Shown here in pieces: positions 12,557 to 23,776 of a stretch of 64,000 nucleotides of DNA. How positions within the stretch are numbered: the first letter of the stretch is position 1; the number at the start of each line of letters is the position of its first letter. The stretch lies in assembly GCF_002999335.1 (NCBI RefSeq), contig NW_020312051.1:62001-126000 (forward strand), in the 5' to 3' direction. This DNA is from Cyclospora cayetanensis (Eukaryota > Apicomplexa > Conoidasida > Eucoccidiorida > Eimeriidae). Both the position numbers and the translations under genes were made by a program. The notes under the pieces are model-generated. The model was not told the origin of the DNA, searched no databases, and saw only the letters and a program-made list of their open reading frames with translations.

Positions 12557-15500
12557 TTGTATGTGCTGCCGTCGATGCACGAACGCGCTGAACGCATCCG
12601 AGGTGGTTTGCCAGCTTCCCCTTGGCTCCTTGCGTGCTGGTGCAGAGCCTACGAGTCTCTCGGTGTGGAACGTCTTTATCCCTGGCAGGCCTACTGCCTG
12701 CATTTAGCACTCCCCTACAAGCGGAGATCCGATGGCACTCAAGGCAAGGCAGCGCTATGTGACGCCGTACGTGGGCTTGTGCGAGGTACTGAGTAGCAAC
12801 TCTTCCGATTCGTTGGAGCAGATGGGGGAAGAAGCTTTTCGCCTTTCTGCTTTGTGCAGCTGCAGTTTCAGGTTCCCTGCATGTGCGCCGCAGTTGCGGA
12901 CGGGATATACTGGCGGTCCTTGATATACTCCGCCCCGACCTCTGGCGGTAAGAGTTTGGTAGCGGAGCTTTTGATCGCCAGGTATGCAGTCGACAGCTGT
13001 TTGAGCTTCTTAGAAAAGCACCAGCAACTCCTCGCTTCAAAAGTCGGAATCCCTAAAGGCCAGCTGGAGTGTGCCTCTCTGAGAGGATCTCGCCTTGTGC
13101 TGTTTGGGGGGCTGAACCGTCGTGGGCGGGTGGCTGCTTGTGCAGACGCCTCTTGTTCGAGGGAGTTCGCTCCGTCGTGGTGGCACCTCACGTCTCACTA
13201 TGCACAGAGAAAGCACAGCACCTCCAGCAGCTTTTGGGCCCTATGACGTTGCGTGTTGAGGCTTTCCATGCGAGCGCCAGTGCGTAAGGGTAAAGGGCAT
13301 GCAGCCGAGACCGTGCAGATAGGACCCTTGGGCGTTGCCGCTGCATGCGCTATGCAACGAGCATTTCTCTTAGCCACCTATGCAGCAGCTGCTTGGGAGC
13401 CTAGATGGCTGCTTTCACGAATTGGCACACCGCGGTCTGGTCTTGCGATACTTTTCTTCTGTTCACACGAGGAAGTCGCGCACAGCGCAGCGGAGGCTAC
13501 CCACGGAAGAGGGCAAACTTTCTACGGCCGTCGCCTCTGCTTCCTGCGGTGCTTTATTGTGGGCAGACGCGGCATCCAACTGGTATGCTGGTATTGACGT
13601 GGCTGTTTGCACGCTGGAAAAGGCCAACATGATCTTCAACAGGTTCGCGATCCAGGCTCTACTAAATGCTGGGGTGCATGCGACGGCAGCACCGCACGCG
13701 TGACTCTTTGAATTTGACCCCTTCTTCTCACGCGAACGGCGTCGCTTTGCAGAATCTTTGCTTTTAGGCGGCGTATTGAGCTGTCGATGCGGGCTGCTGC
13801 TGCTCCTGCTGCTGCAGGAAAAAACTCGAAGCAGCAGAAGGCGATGCCACGCCTCGTGGCTTGACCAGAAAAATGCTCTGTTCTGATGCCTTGCTCTTAG
13901 GCTGATCCTTGACCTCTTAGCCCCTGAAGTCGCAATGGCGGAAGACACCGAAACGGCCGGCAATGCCGCAGCTCTGCAAGAGGCGGGGGATGGCTGTGAC
14001 GGTGCTTTTCGTAGCGCGGATATTGGAGTTTGTCAGGAAGCTCGCTGGTGGAGCAGTGTCTGCAGGCGTTTGCCTGTCATTGAGGCGGAGTTCCCCGTGG
14101 GTTTGGTTTGTGTGGACGAAATTCACGTGATTGGCGACCCGCAGAGGGGGCATCTCTTGGAGATGCTTCTGGCGAAGGTGCTCTTCCTGAATCGAATCCT
14201 GAAGCGGCCCATACAGCTAGTGGGCATGTCTGCTACCCTTCCGAACGCTGCTCAAGTAAGGGGTCTGAATTGCGTCTATGTGCTGTAGCCTGCCTGCAGC
14301 CTGGAGCCCTAAAGGCCATTCACAGAGGTGCTTACTATGGAAGGGACAGCCACGAATCGGTGGCACGTGGCTGTGAAGTTTTCTACGCCTGCATAAATAT
14401 GTATGTGCATGTGTATATGTATCTATGTATGTGGCTTCTGCGCCTTCCTTGTGTGGGCTGCTGCGCCGCAGATTGCCGAGTGGCTGGACGCCGAGCTATT
14501 CGTTACTGGTGATCGGCCGTCGCCTCTCGACCTCTTTGTCAAGGTTGGGTCCGAGGTTCGCTGTTTGCATACTATTGCATGTGCACGCGCAGTCTGTGTG
14601 TGTCTCGACGGATCTAGCTGTATGCTCGCCTCACTGCGTCGGGGCGAAGCCTAAGCACCTCGAAGTGCTCCTCCGGCAGCCAGTTCGGCGGTCGTGCCTG
14701 CCGTTGCAGCGTGGGGATGGCCCCTCGGCACTGCGGAGCACAGCAGAAACAGGCTGCGATGTGTCGGGAGGCACTTGTGCGGTGCGTGAGCGCAACAACG
14801 CGTGCCGTGGCAAGCCACGCGTGCTTGCGCATGTGCATGCGGAGGGTCTCAGGTGTATGCGTGGGACAAAACTGAAGGATTGCAGTCGGCGCGGCGCTTG
14901 CATGGAGGCCGTCTCTCCCTGCCTCCCTTGGTGGAGGCTGCAGCGTCGGCTGCTGCACGGGCACTGGCAGCGGCGGGGACTGCTGCGCACGCGACAGCGT
15001 CTTCGGGGGGGGCGCACCAGCTCCCCACCGTGCCGTTGACAGCGAGTCTAGGAGCAGGACGGGGAAAACATGCGTCTGTGGTCGCTTCAGCCTTGCGCTG
15101 CCTGAGAGAAGAAGCCGACATTGTCTCCCCGAACTCGCCTCCCTCCAGGCGGGCAGGCTCCACAGGAGGCGGAGCGAACGGCTCCGCTGCTGCCAGAGAA
15201 CACTGCTGCGGATGGCAGGAAGACGCAGAGCACTTGGCGACTTTGACATGGGAGACGCTTCGCGAAAGTCGCAAAGTCATCATCTTCTGTCCCACGCAGG
15301 AGTGGACTGCCCGCACAGCCAGCTTCCTCGCAAAGTGAGACGAGGCATTCGCGTTGGTCGTGAGAAGGTTGCGTCGTGGATGTTGCAGCGTTTGGCTCTG
15401 CCCTCGAAGCGGAGGACGGAAGGCGAGCCGAGCCGTTAAGACGCACTGCACGCCTGGCCACACGTGTCTATGCGCGGTCGATTGCTGTCCGTTGGCGTCG

Positions 15501-18500
15501 TGTGCAGAGCTTTGCCGTTCTGCAGACGGATGGAGGCTTGGGCGGATCTGCTCAGGCAGCGTGCTGCAGCCTGCCTAAGTATTCGAAGTCTGAACGCCTG
15601 CGAGTCGATGCAGTGCCCGCGAGAGGTCCCCCCCCAACGCGCTGTGGAGAGGCCGTACAAGCACATGCAGCAACAACAGCAGCAACAACAGCAGCAGCTG
15701 CAACAGCAACAACAGCAGCAGCAACAACGGCTGCAACAGCAACCGCCTCAAATGCAGCAACAACAGCAACAACAGCAGCTGCAGCAGCTGCAACAGCTGC
15801 AACAGCAGGCGCTGCGGCAAGCACGGCAGGAACTTTTTGCCCTGCCAGTCAGCATGTTGGCACAGCTGCTGGCTCACAGTCCCCATTTGTATGTCGATCA
15901 GCAGACTCTAAGAGGCCGCGAAGACATGCAGTGGCAGCTAGCACAGCTTTCGCTAATCCCCCAAGCCACCATGTTGGCTGCGATCCGCGAAGGCGTGGCA
16001 TATCATCATGCGGGTGGGCAGGCTTTAGCTGATGCGTGCCTCTAAAGTCAGAAGAGGACGACGCGCGTAGTGCGCGAACGGCTCTGGAGCTCAATATTGG
16101 CTATGCGAGATCTTATGCACGGATAGGATGCAGTCGATTTCTCGGGCACCAGGATACAGGCTGCCTGGGTGTGTCTGTCGCGTGCAGCCTGTATTTGCGC
16201 TTTGTACGCCTGTGTATGTGCTGCATGCGCGAAATCGTCGAAGTTTGTCTTGCCCTTTTTGCGCGCGTCATGGGCAGGCCTGAGCGGGGAGGAACGAGAG
16301 TGCGTGGAGAACGGCTATCGTCGCGGCTACCTGAGCGTGTTGTGTGCAACCACGACACTGGCTCTGGGTGTCAATCTTCCCGCTGCTCGCGTCATCGTTC
16401 GCGCTCCCCATGTATGTCTCAGACAGACACTTCATGCAGCCCAAAGCAGCGAGTCTCTTCTGACTAGTTCACGCGGATCCCTTGGTTCCTCCCTCTCTGC
16501 GCGTTCGATCCGTCCACGCTGGTGTGTGCAGACGTGAAGCAGAGTCGATCGACTGCTGAGCCTCTTCTGCGCTCGCAGGTAGGACGAAACGAGCTTTTGT
16601 CGGCTGCTCGATTTCAGCAAATGGCAGGCCGTGCCGGACGGAAAGGCCTCGAACATAGGTGCGACGCAGAGATGCAGAATACGCAAGCAAAGAAGCCCAG
16701 CAAACGCATGAGCCGTTTGATTCGTGTAGCTACACTCGTCCGTACAATATCCAGCTGTGTGTCTGGAAAGTGGTGGTGGTGATGGCTGCCGCAGCCGGGA
16801 GGCGATTGGCGAAGAAGTGCGCAGAGGAGAGGAAAAGGGGATGGTTGGCTGTGCCATCGGAGGCTCCGAAAAAGACTGCAACGAATGGGCGGCTTTTCCT
16901 GCGTCTGCATGTGGCTGTCCGTGTGTGCAGAGGAGAAGCCTACATAATCTGCTCTGCTGACACCCTCCCGCATGTGCAGGATCTCGTCAAGACAGTGGCT
17001 GCAGCCGCCTCGCCGGAGCGCTCTTCGTCCACGGGCACCAAGGGCAGCGTTGCTGCTGGCGTATCGGCTCTAAAGGGCCAGCACCTCTGCCGCTTTCTCC
17101 TCGAGACTGTGCATGTGCTGTTGCCTCTGTTGCGTCGGGGCAGGGAAGGCTTTTCCAGAAACACAGATGGCGGCGCGTTCGGGGATATTGCAGCAGTTCT
17201 CTTGCAGTGCACGCTGCGAAGCCGCCAGGTGAGGGTTCTTAGACTGTCACGTTCGCGCGTGCTCGATCGTGGCAGATATTCCCAGCGGTGGCTGTGGGTA
17301 TGCAGACTTCGCGCTGATGGTGCTGCTGTTGCTGCTGCGTTGTGTGTGGGTCCATTTTTGCAACAGGAGTCGCACGCGTCGCTCGTTGAGGAGGCTGCGG
17401 CGGCTGTCCGCTACCTCCACACGTGCTTTCTTCTGGAAGCCGAAGCTGCCAGCGCCTCTCCCCCTTGTTGCGCGATGCAGCAGCAGTTCCAAGGCCCTTC
17501 AGATCCATGGCTGTGCTGCAGCGGAGCGTCTGCTCATGAGAAACCTGCAGTTCATAACTCCGCAAGGCCTGCGCCTCATGCAAACTTGGCAAACGCACCC
17601 CCCGAGCTGGTCGAAGCCGCTCATACGACCCCCTCGCAAACATGCAGATTCCCACTGCGCGCGCTCGCCTTTCCCCCGTCCACCCTCCCCGCCCCCTGTC
17701 AAGCTCTTTTGCAGCGCTACCCCTGTCTGCGGTCCCCTGCAGTGCTGGCTAGGATGCTCCAAGCGGCACTTCACGCAAGCGACAATGCAGAGGCCATGCC
17801 CGACTCCGCGCCGCTGCTGCACGCAGCTCCGCGAGGGCCCCCAGACGCAGCTCCCGACACCACCTCGCATCTTCCCGCTTCGTCAAAACATCCCCCGCAA
17901 AGCCGCGGAGCCACAGGCCAGTCCAGCCGCGCACCGATGCTCTCTTCCCGCGACGAGGAGGCCTTTGCGGCACGCCTGCGACTGCATTTTAGCGCCCTTG
18001 ACGAGCTGGCTGCGCAGCTAGAAGGCAAAACGCATCCTGCTCGCGTCGCCCTCCCGTCGGCAGCTGCTCCACGCGAGCGCCCAGTTGAGGGGAGGAGTAG
18101 CGACGTCGACGTGGAGGGCGGAAAAGCAGGGGGAGAAGGAGGACGTCGACTGGCTCTCACGGAAGCAGGAGCCGCCACAGTTGAAGCGGGCCTTGCACCG
18201 TGGGAAGGCGCAGAGTTGTATGCCGACATTTTCAAGACGAGCGTTCTAGGTGGGCTGAGCTGTCCGCTGCTCGCACACATCCGTAGAAGCGGGCAGTGGC
18301 TTTCTGCAGCCAACACACGAGGTTTTCCCCCAAGAATGCGCGCACTTGCGCGCTGCGAAGGCAAGAAAACACGCGCACGAAAGGGGCTGCTGCATGCGAA
18401 TCCGCAGGCCTCTGCGCGACGAACGAGCTCCACATCATCTTCCTCGCCGCTGTCTCCGTCGGGGGAGACGCACAGCCGCATTGGCGATGCTACTTGTCGG

Positions 18501-20183
18501 TCTACGACAGTCTCGACCCTGCATGCAGGTGCGGTGCCGCCTCACCACTTTCTAAGGCCGCTTTCTCCAGCCTCTTGGCGTACAGCCGTTCTGCCGCTTC
18601 CCCTCCTCCCTGCCGCACTGGACTGGCGCCTTTCGCTGAACACATCGCTGTGCCGGCGCAGAAAGGTTGCCGACGCTTTGGGCATTCGGAGGCAAGTCAT
18701 TTGTAGGGAAGCCATGCGTTTCCAAGGGACCCCTCGCCGCTCTGCGAACGACACCGCCGATCGCCTGCTTCACGAAAGGTTGGTGGCGATTTCCTGATAA
18801 GCAAACAACCTATGCATGCGAGCGTTCCGCAAGGGTTCAACCAACCCTTTTGGAGGGGGGCCGGAAGGGGGGGCAAAGAGCATATTTGCCAACGGACGAA
18901 CCGTTTTTGTGGGCACGTTCCAGATTGACCTTCGGCGAACTCTGCACACGCATCGAGACGGAGACGCACAGACGTTTTTTCTTCGCGCTTCTGTTGCACG
19001 ACGTCTATTGCGAAGGGGAAGCGTATGAATCTGCGATGCGCAGGCAAGCCAGCACTCTTTTTTGATGAAAATCGTCTGAGTCATTGCACTTCGCGACCAT
19101 GTAGCGCTATCCTCATTTTGCAATTTGCGTAGGAAACACCTGTATATGGTGCCATTATCCCACAGGTTCGGAGTTACGAAAACGACACTGATGTCGTGTA
19201 TTTCACAGGGAGCGCTTGTTGCCGCCACTGCTGCCTCATTTTTGCGCAATCTTGGGCCTCAGGAGTAAATTCTACGGCATTTCCAGTCATGCTGTGCAGC
19301 ATCATCAACTGCTTGGGGGGAGGCGGGGTAGACTATTGGGGATGCCTCTCAAGCCGCTTCTCCACAGTGCCCTTTCAGGTTTTTTGATTGTCTGTCTTAG
19401 GGCGGCATTGTCAGAAGTCTTCTCCATGCTGGCAGGAAAACTCAAGCTCGCTTGCCTACCTGTTGGAGCACTCGTCTCGAAATTTAAGGACCTGGCGGAT
19501 ACGCAGACCAAGGGCAGTTGTTTTGCGTCAAACAGTGATGCACGTCGTGACGCAATTGTCTTGCAGCAATTCCTACAGCTAGAAGGCATGACACCTAGAA
19601 GAGCCACCGCACTTCGCGCTATCCAGGTCAACACCTGTGAGGAACTGCTTAATACGCCAGTATACGATATTTTCAAGGTCAGCAGCTCACCCTATCCAGT
19701 TGCTGTGTTGCTAGCATAGGCTGCAGTTCAGTGGTGAATACAACCATTCCGCTGTCCTACATCCTCGTGTCAGGCATTGGAGGCAGCAGAGCCCGCTTTT
19801 CTCACCGCGGCAGACCACAATGCAGAGGCAAATCAGGACGCTTGGCTATGCAAAATGCGTCGTCAGCGTGCACGCCTGCTGGCAGTCGCCGTGAAGCTAA
19901 AGGATGCAGCACAGAAAGAACAAGCAATGCGGCTGCAGGTATGTGCAAAACACACTTTGTTTCACCCACTAACCTAGAAGTAATTGTACATATGCATGAT
20001 ATCGTATTGTATTCGATGTGCGTCGTGCCCCCACAGGCGCTGGAAGATGAAGCAGCTGGGCATTGGTCATTAGCAGAAAAGCTCTCCGAACAGTCTGGGG
20101 ATGAAGAGGGTTCTGTTGCCAGCCAGCAGCATTCGTGCTTGCAAAGTACGGACCACGAGCCCACTGCTAACTGCAAAAGTTAA
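12557..20183 (+). CDS. POLQ/HELQ-type superfamily-2 DNA helicase, helicase-only
   Basis: A repair helicase of the Ski2-like POLQ/HELQ group, expected to act in the nucleus on broken or stalled DNA. Motifs in order: [11 protein letters not shown] (about 12665); Walker [16 protein letters not shown] (about 12930-12975); [14 protein letters not shown] (about 13177); [13 protein letters not shown] (about 13605-13645); DEIH box [20 protein letters not shown] (about 14113); VGMSATLPN (about 14220); [17 protein letters not shown] (about 14478); [10 protein letters not shown] (about 15275); EGVAYHHAG (about 15990); [21 protein letters not shown] (about 16350); [12 protein letters not shown] (about 16620). 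Then come a winged-helix-like region, [10 protein letters not shown] (about 18425), [10 protein letters not shown] (about 18665), [14 protein letters not shown] (about 18970) and a C-terminal helix-hairpin-helix-like stretch with [15 protein letters not shown] (about 19580-19625). Stop TAA at 20181-20183. Motifs Ia-III look more like POLQ than HELQ, yet no polymerase domain follows. A polyglutamine tract interrupts the second RecA domain. The N terminus may lie upstream. Confidence 0.88.
15668..15808 (+). repeat. CAG/CAA polyglutamine tract inside the helicase
   Basis: Mixed CAG, CAA and CTG codons encode a Gln-rich run with interspersed Leu, Arg, Pro and Met. The frame is open from 15464 to 16045 and leads directly into the conserved EGVAYHHAG motif, so the tract is probably translated. 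Runs of this kind are characteristic of eimeriid coccidia. The complementary strand reads as Leu- or Ala-rich frames, which are shadows. Confidence 0.9.
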
Positions 20184-20597
20184 AAGGTGATGCAGGGTAG
20201 TGTTGCTTTTTTTGATCTACAGGTTCTAGTGGAGCACCCTCAGTATCTCTATTTTGTTCCTGCAGTTTCTACACACCATCCGCGCAACACATTAGGATGT
20301 ATGGTGAATAAGTCTTGTGACTGCAGCGAGGGTCGTCTTACAGAGCTTTCAGGGGCGAGTATTATGGGAAAGCACTTTGTTCACAGTATGACTTAGTAGC
20401 AAGCCCCGACAGCCTGGGCCGTCTAGCCGCAATTATTCGTGCATCATCCGGTCTAAGCGAGTCTCGCTGCTAGACTGCATTGCAGCACTGCCAAAATCTC
20501 TAACCGACGCTCTGCTCTGCAAAGAGCCTTGGGTACCTGTAAAATGTTGATCTATTTTTAAAAAAATACAGTCTCTTTAAAAATGTTCTTATGAAAC
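20184..20597. other. Convergent intergenic region
   Basis: About 410 bp between the stop of the helicase (+) and the stop of the TRAPPC13-like gene (-). It should hold both 3' UTRs and polyadenylation signals. An A/T-rich patch at about 20550-20585 is the only notable feature. Confidence 0.5.
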
Positions 20598-22849
20598 CTA
20601 GAAGGCTAAGATGTGACATGGCGGACTGATGCCAACACTGTGCTGACTCTTAGAATCGCAAACCCGAATGCCTCTTATCGAATGAAATCCTGCAGCCGCA
20701 CAATCATCGCAATTGGCGATACAGACATTGTGCTTCAAGCGGCAGTAGTTCGTATGAATGCGATGGAGCCAGCACGCTTGCGCACAAGTTATTCATAACG
20801 AACCTGGTTCGAGACACTGCATTTCAAAGGTGAATTTGGTTGAGGACTGGGGGCCAAGGCATCCAAGAGCCTGAAATAGAATCGCATGATCCACGAAAAC
20901 CAAGTGCAACAACGTTTACTTTCTGCCCAGTACGGGTGTTATACGGCAAGATGAATTACCAGCTGGCTTGGTCCCTCAAGAACAAATGGCTCGAGCTCCC
21001 TAAATTTTACGGAAAGCACGAGGTCTGAAGTGGTATGCATTCGATTGATGATCTCCAATTCGATTGTAAATGGACAATCGACCTGCAGTCCAAAAACATC
21101 CGCAGAGAGCTTCCTCGTTGGACGCCGACATCCACCCCGTTTGTAGAAAGCCCATACACGTTCTGAGTCTACCACAGACGATCGCGTCGTCTAATGCCTT
21201 GCGACATACCTGCACAGATGGCGGGAATGAAGCTAATCGGACTTCGAGCGGCTGCATTGGCGTGGGCTCGTTCGTCAGAAGATAGTCACTCAACGTCCCT
21301 ACTCCTCCTGACGCCGTCCGCCACTGAAGCATCAGCTGCCCCAAACTTGAAAGATGCTGCAGCAAGACAGATGCCTTCCCGCCAGAGCCGTGCTCTCGCA
21401 TAACTCGGACCCTCTAGCAACGAGTCAAATGGCTATTCTTCCACCATCTAACAGTGATCCAGACGGCACTCCTCCATCTCGGATAACTTACCTTTGTTAT
21501 GTCCTCTAAACGTAGCTGAGGAGTTGCGGGACAGATTGCAAACAGTACACTGAAGCAGTCTTTTGGCCGAAAGTTGAAAACCCCTTTGCAAAGCCTAGCG
21601 CACATAAGAACGCAAAGAACCTCCAACACACTTTCGGTCAGGCCAAACACCTGGCTGCGATCCAAGAAGAATGACTGATGCTCCCACGATGAAAATTTCC
21701 TTTAATTGGCCTGTTGGTATGTGCACTGACGAGTCGGATAACGGTGCGGCGCAATCAAGTCGCGTGCATTCTAAGCCCTCGGAGCAGAGTACAGAAGCCT
21801 CGTTAAGGAAGACAAACTGCTGAGAAACGTTGTGCAGTACGCATTCAACGACCGCTTTGTCCTGCGAACACGTGATCATTGGTGTGCATAGCACAGTGCA
21901 CGCAGCTGGCAGGAGCAAACGTTCTTGGAGATCAGCTGCGTAGGGGAACGGACAAAATGTTTTCAAAGGTCGTACTTGCAAGTGCATAATGCTGTGGGTA
22001 ACCTTGAATGGGCTTTGAGCTGTAAATTTGAAAGACTTCTTAAATGATTTTGGTTCTGTGGACGAGGCGACGTAGTGTGATATCGAGCAGACGAGCCTAA
22101 TTCGCACGGAAGTGCAACAGCGAAATACCATGTGGCTTCTTGTGCATTCAGTTGCGGCTAGGAATGAAGAAGCATTCTAGAAAATGACCTACATGCAAGT
22201 TCCTGATTCTTGAATGTGGTGCACAATAGTGCAATCAAACGAATCATCAGGATCCAGACTTCGAATTGGGTCATCGGAATTATCGAAGAGCAGAGACCGC
22301 GACCTTCCTAACAAGAGCTCAACCTGCCACAAGCCACAGCACTCACACGCCAAATAATCACTTTCACAACAGCGCTTCATGTCCGGCACTGTGCGAAAAT
22401 ACAATAATCCATAGACGCACCTTCAATTTGACGTTGATGGCTTGAGTCGTTGACGGGTTGGCAATATTGATGTATGCCGAGAACGCCTCTCCGCTGAAAA
22501 CCCGCCTGGTCACCAGGCCCCATCATACGCACAGATATTCATGCGCATGTTGTATGCTGGCTCGGCTGGACTACAGCAGTAGCTAGCAGAGCCACAACTT
22601 CTTGGTTCAAGCTTACCCCTGTGTTATGGGCAGCAGGAGGGCGTGGGCACCCTCCAACCACTTTGTGGTTATTGACTCCTCAGCCGTAGCCAGCCTGGAG
22701 TCCCCGTCTTCATGGTTAATACCATTCAGAGCGACAAGTGGCCATAACTGAGGATCCCATGACGGCTGCGAGAGCCGCATGACTTTCTGAAAAGCCGCAC
22801 AGACGCTGCTCGAGTAGACGGTAAGTCTGCCCACAGCACGCTGCATCAC
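20598..22849 (-). CDS. TRAPPC13-like TRAPP complex subunit (DUF974)
   Basis: Subunit of the TRAPP tethering complex, which acts as an exchange factor for Rab GTPases at the Golgi. The conserved order of the family can be followed through at least six exons: QKVMRLSQPSW (about 22755-22790); an exon at 22421-22505 coding VFSGEAFSAYINIANPS; an exon ending DCTIVHHIQESGTC (about 22200-22245); LVCSISHYVASSTEPKSF and KKSFKFTAQSPF (about 22005-22090); FTIELEIINRMHTTSDLVL (about 21015-21075); TKFTFEMQCLEPG (about 20810); and a last exon coding IRGIRVCDSKSQ before TAG at 20598-20600. Junctions keep frame: the donor at 22615-22616 and the acceptor before 22505 join ITQG to RVFSGEAF. The start at 22849 is the first in-frame Met and could be further upstream. 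The sequence is diverged, but collinear with the family from end to end. Confidence 0.82.
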
Positions 22850-23776
22850 TAAGTAAATCTAAGCTAGTATCCTGCACTACCAGCTCACCAGGGAGAGGTA
22901 CTCCCTATCATCGGTGGTCATGGTCTTGCGCACAGCTGAACGACCACTTGGGGAAAGTGGCCACCCGCTCAATGTCTCAGCCGCTTTCCGTGCCTTTTCC
23001 TTTTAGTAGAGCCATGGGGGCATCTTCTGTGCATCTATTGGGAGTTTACCGTTTGTCAATAATCACCGCCGACACTGCAGTGTTCCGACGTTTTTGCGCG
23101 GCGCATGCACGCATTGACGCAACTGGCGGATATTTCTAATCACAAGCCTGATGCTGCTAATATCGCAAAAACAATCCAGCATTTCAATTTGAATATGGAA
23201 ATATTCTGCGCTTATTTAATTAGGTCTACGAGCGCCGTCTATGCTTCATCACTTGAAACTACAGTGATCTTCAGTAGTAGCCAGGGGTTGCAGGGCGTTA
23301 GACTACCATGGGAAACAAGTAAGTGAGGGGAAAAGGTTCCTAGAAAACAGTCGAAGGCATAGTTACATGCGGTCTAAATCAGGCGTTAGTGCTATAGAAG
23401 ACTACGTTGTAGGCACCGCCAAGCGATTTTCTGAAACATGGGAGGAAGTGACAGTGTGCAGACTTCTAGAATCCCACGGGTAAGATTCACCCTTATGAGC
23501 GTATTATTCTGGTGTATAAATTGTGGTCAGTGGTATTTTCATGTTTTTCTTGAGAGCGAATAGGCACACTGAATAATACTTAGGCTGCAAGCCTAATGCA
23601 CAACTGAGATCAAGGCACACAAATCGGCAGAGCAGTGGATCAAGGACGGGTGTACGGACACCTGCTCTGGCCGCAAACACCTGGCTGTCATGAAGTGCGT
23701 CAGAACTTCGAGAGTTCACCTCGCTGAACTCGACGGATCCAAGTTTTCCTTTTTCTGCTACGTGCTTTTAGCAGAA

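Noticed and set aside
17771..18481. Minus-strand ORF of 236 residues inside the helicase region
   Set aside because: Shadow of the Ala/Pro-rich helicase linker; no domain, and conserved plus-strand motifs lie on both sides.
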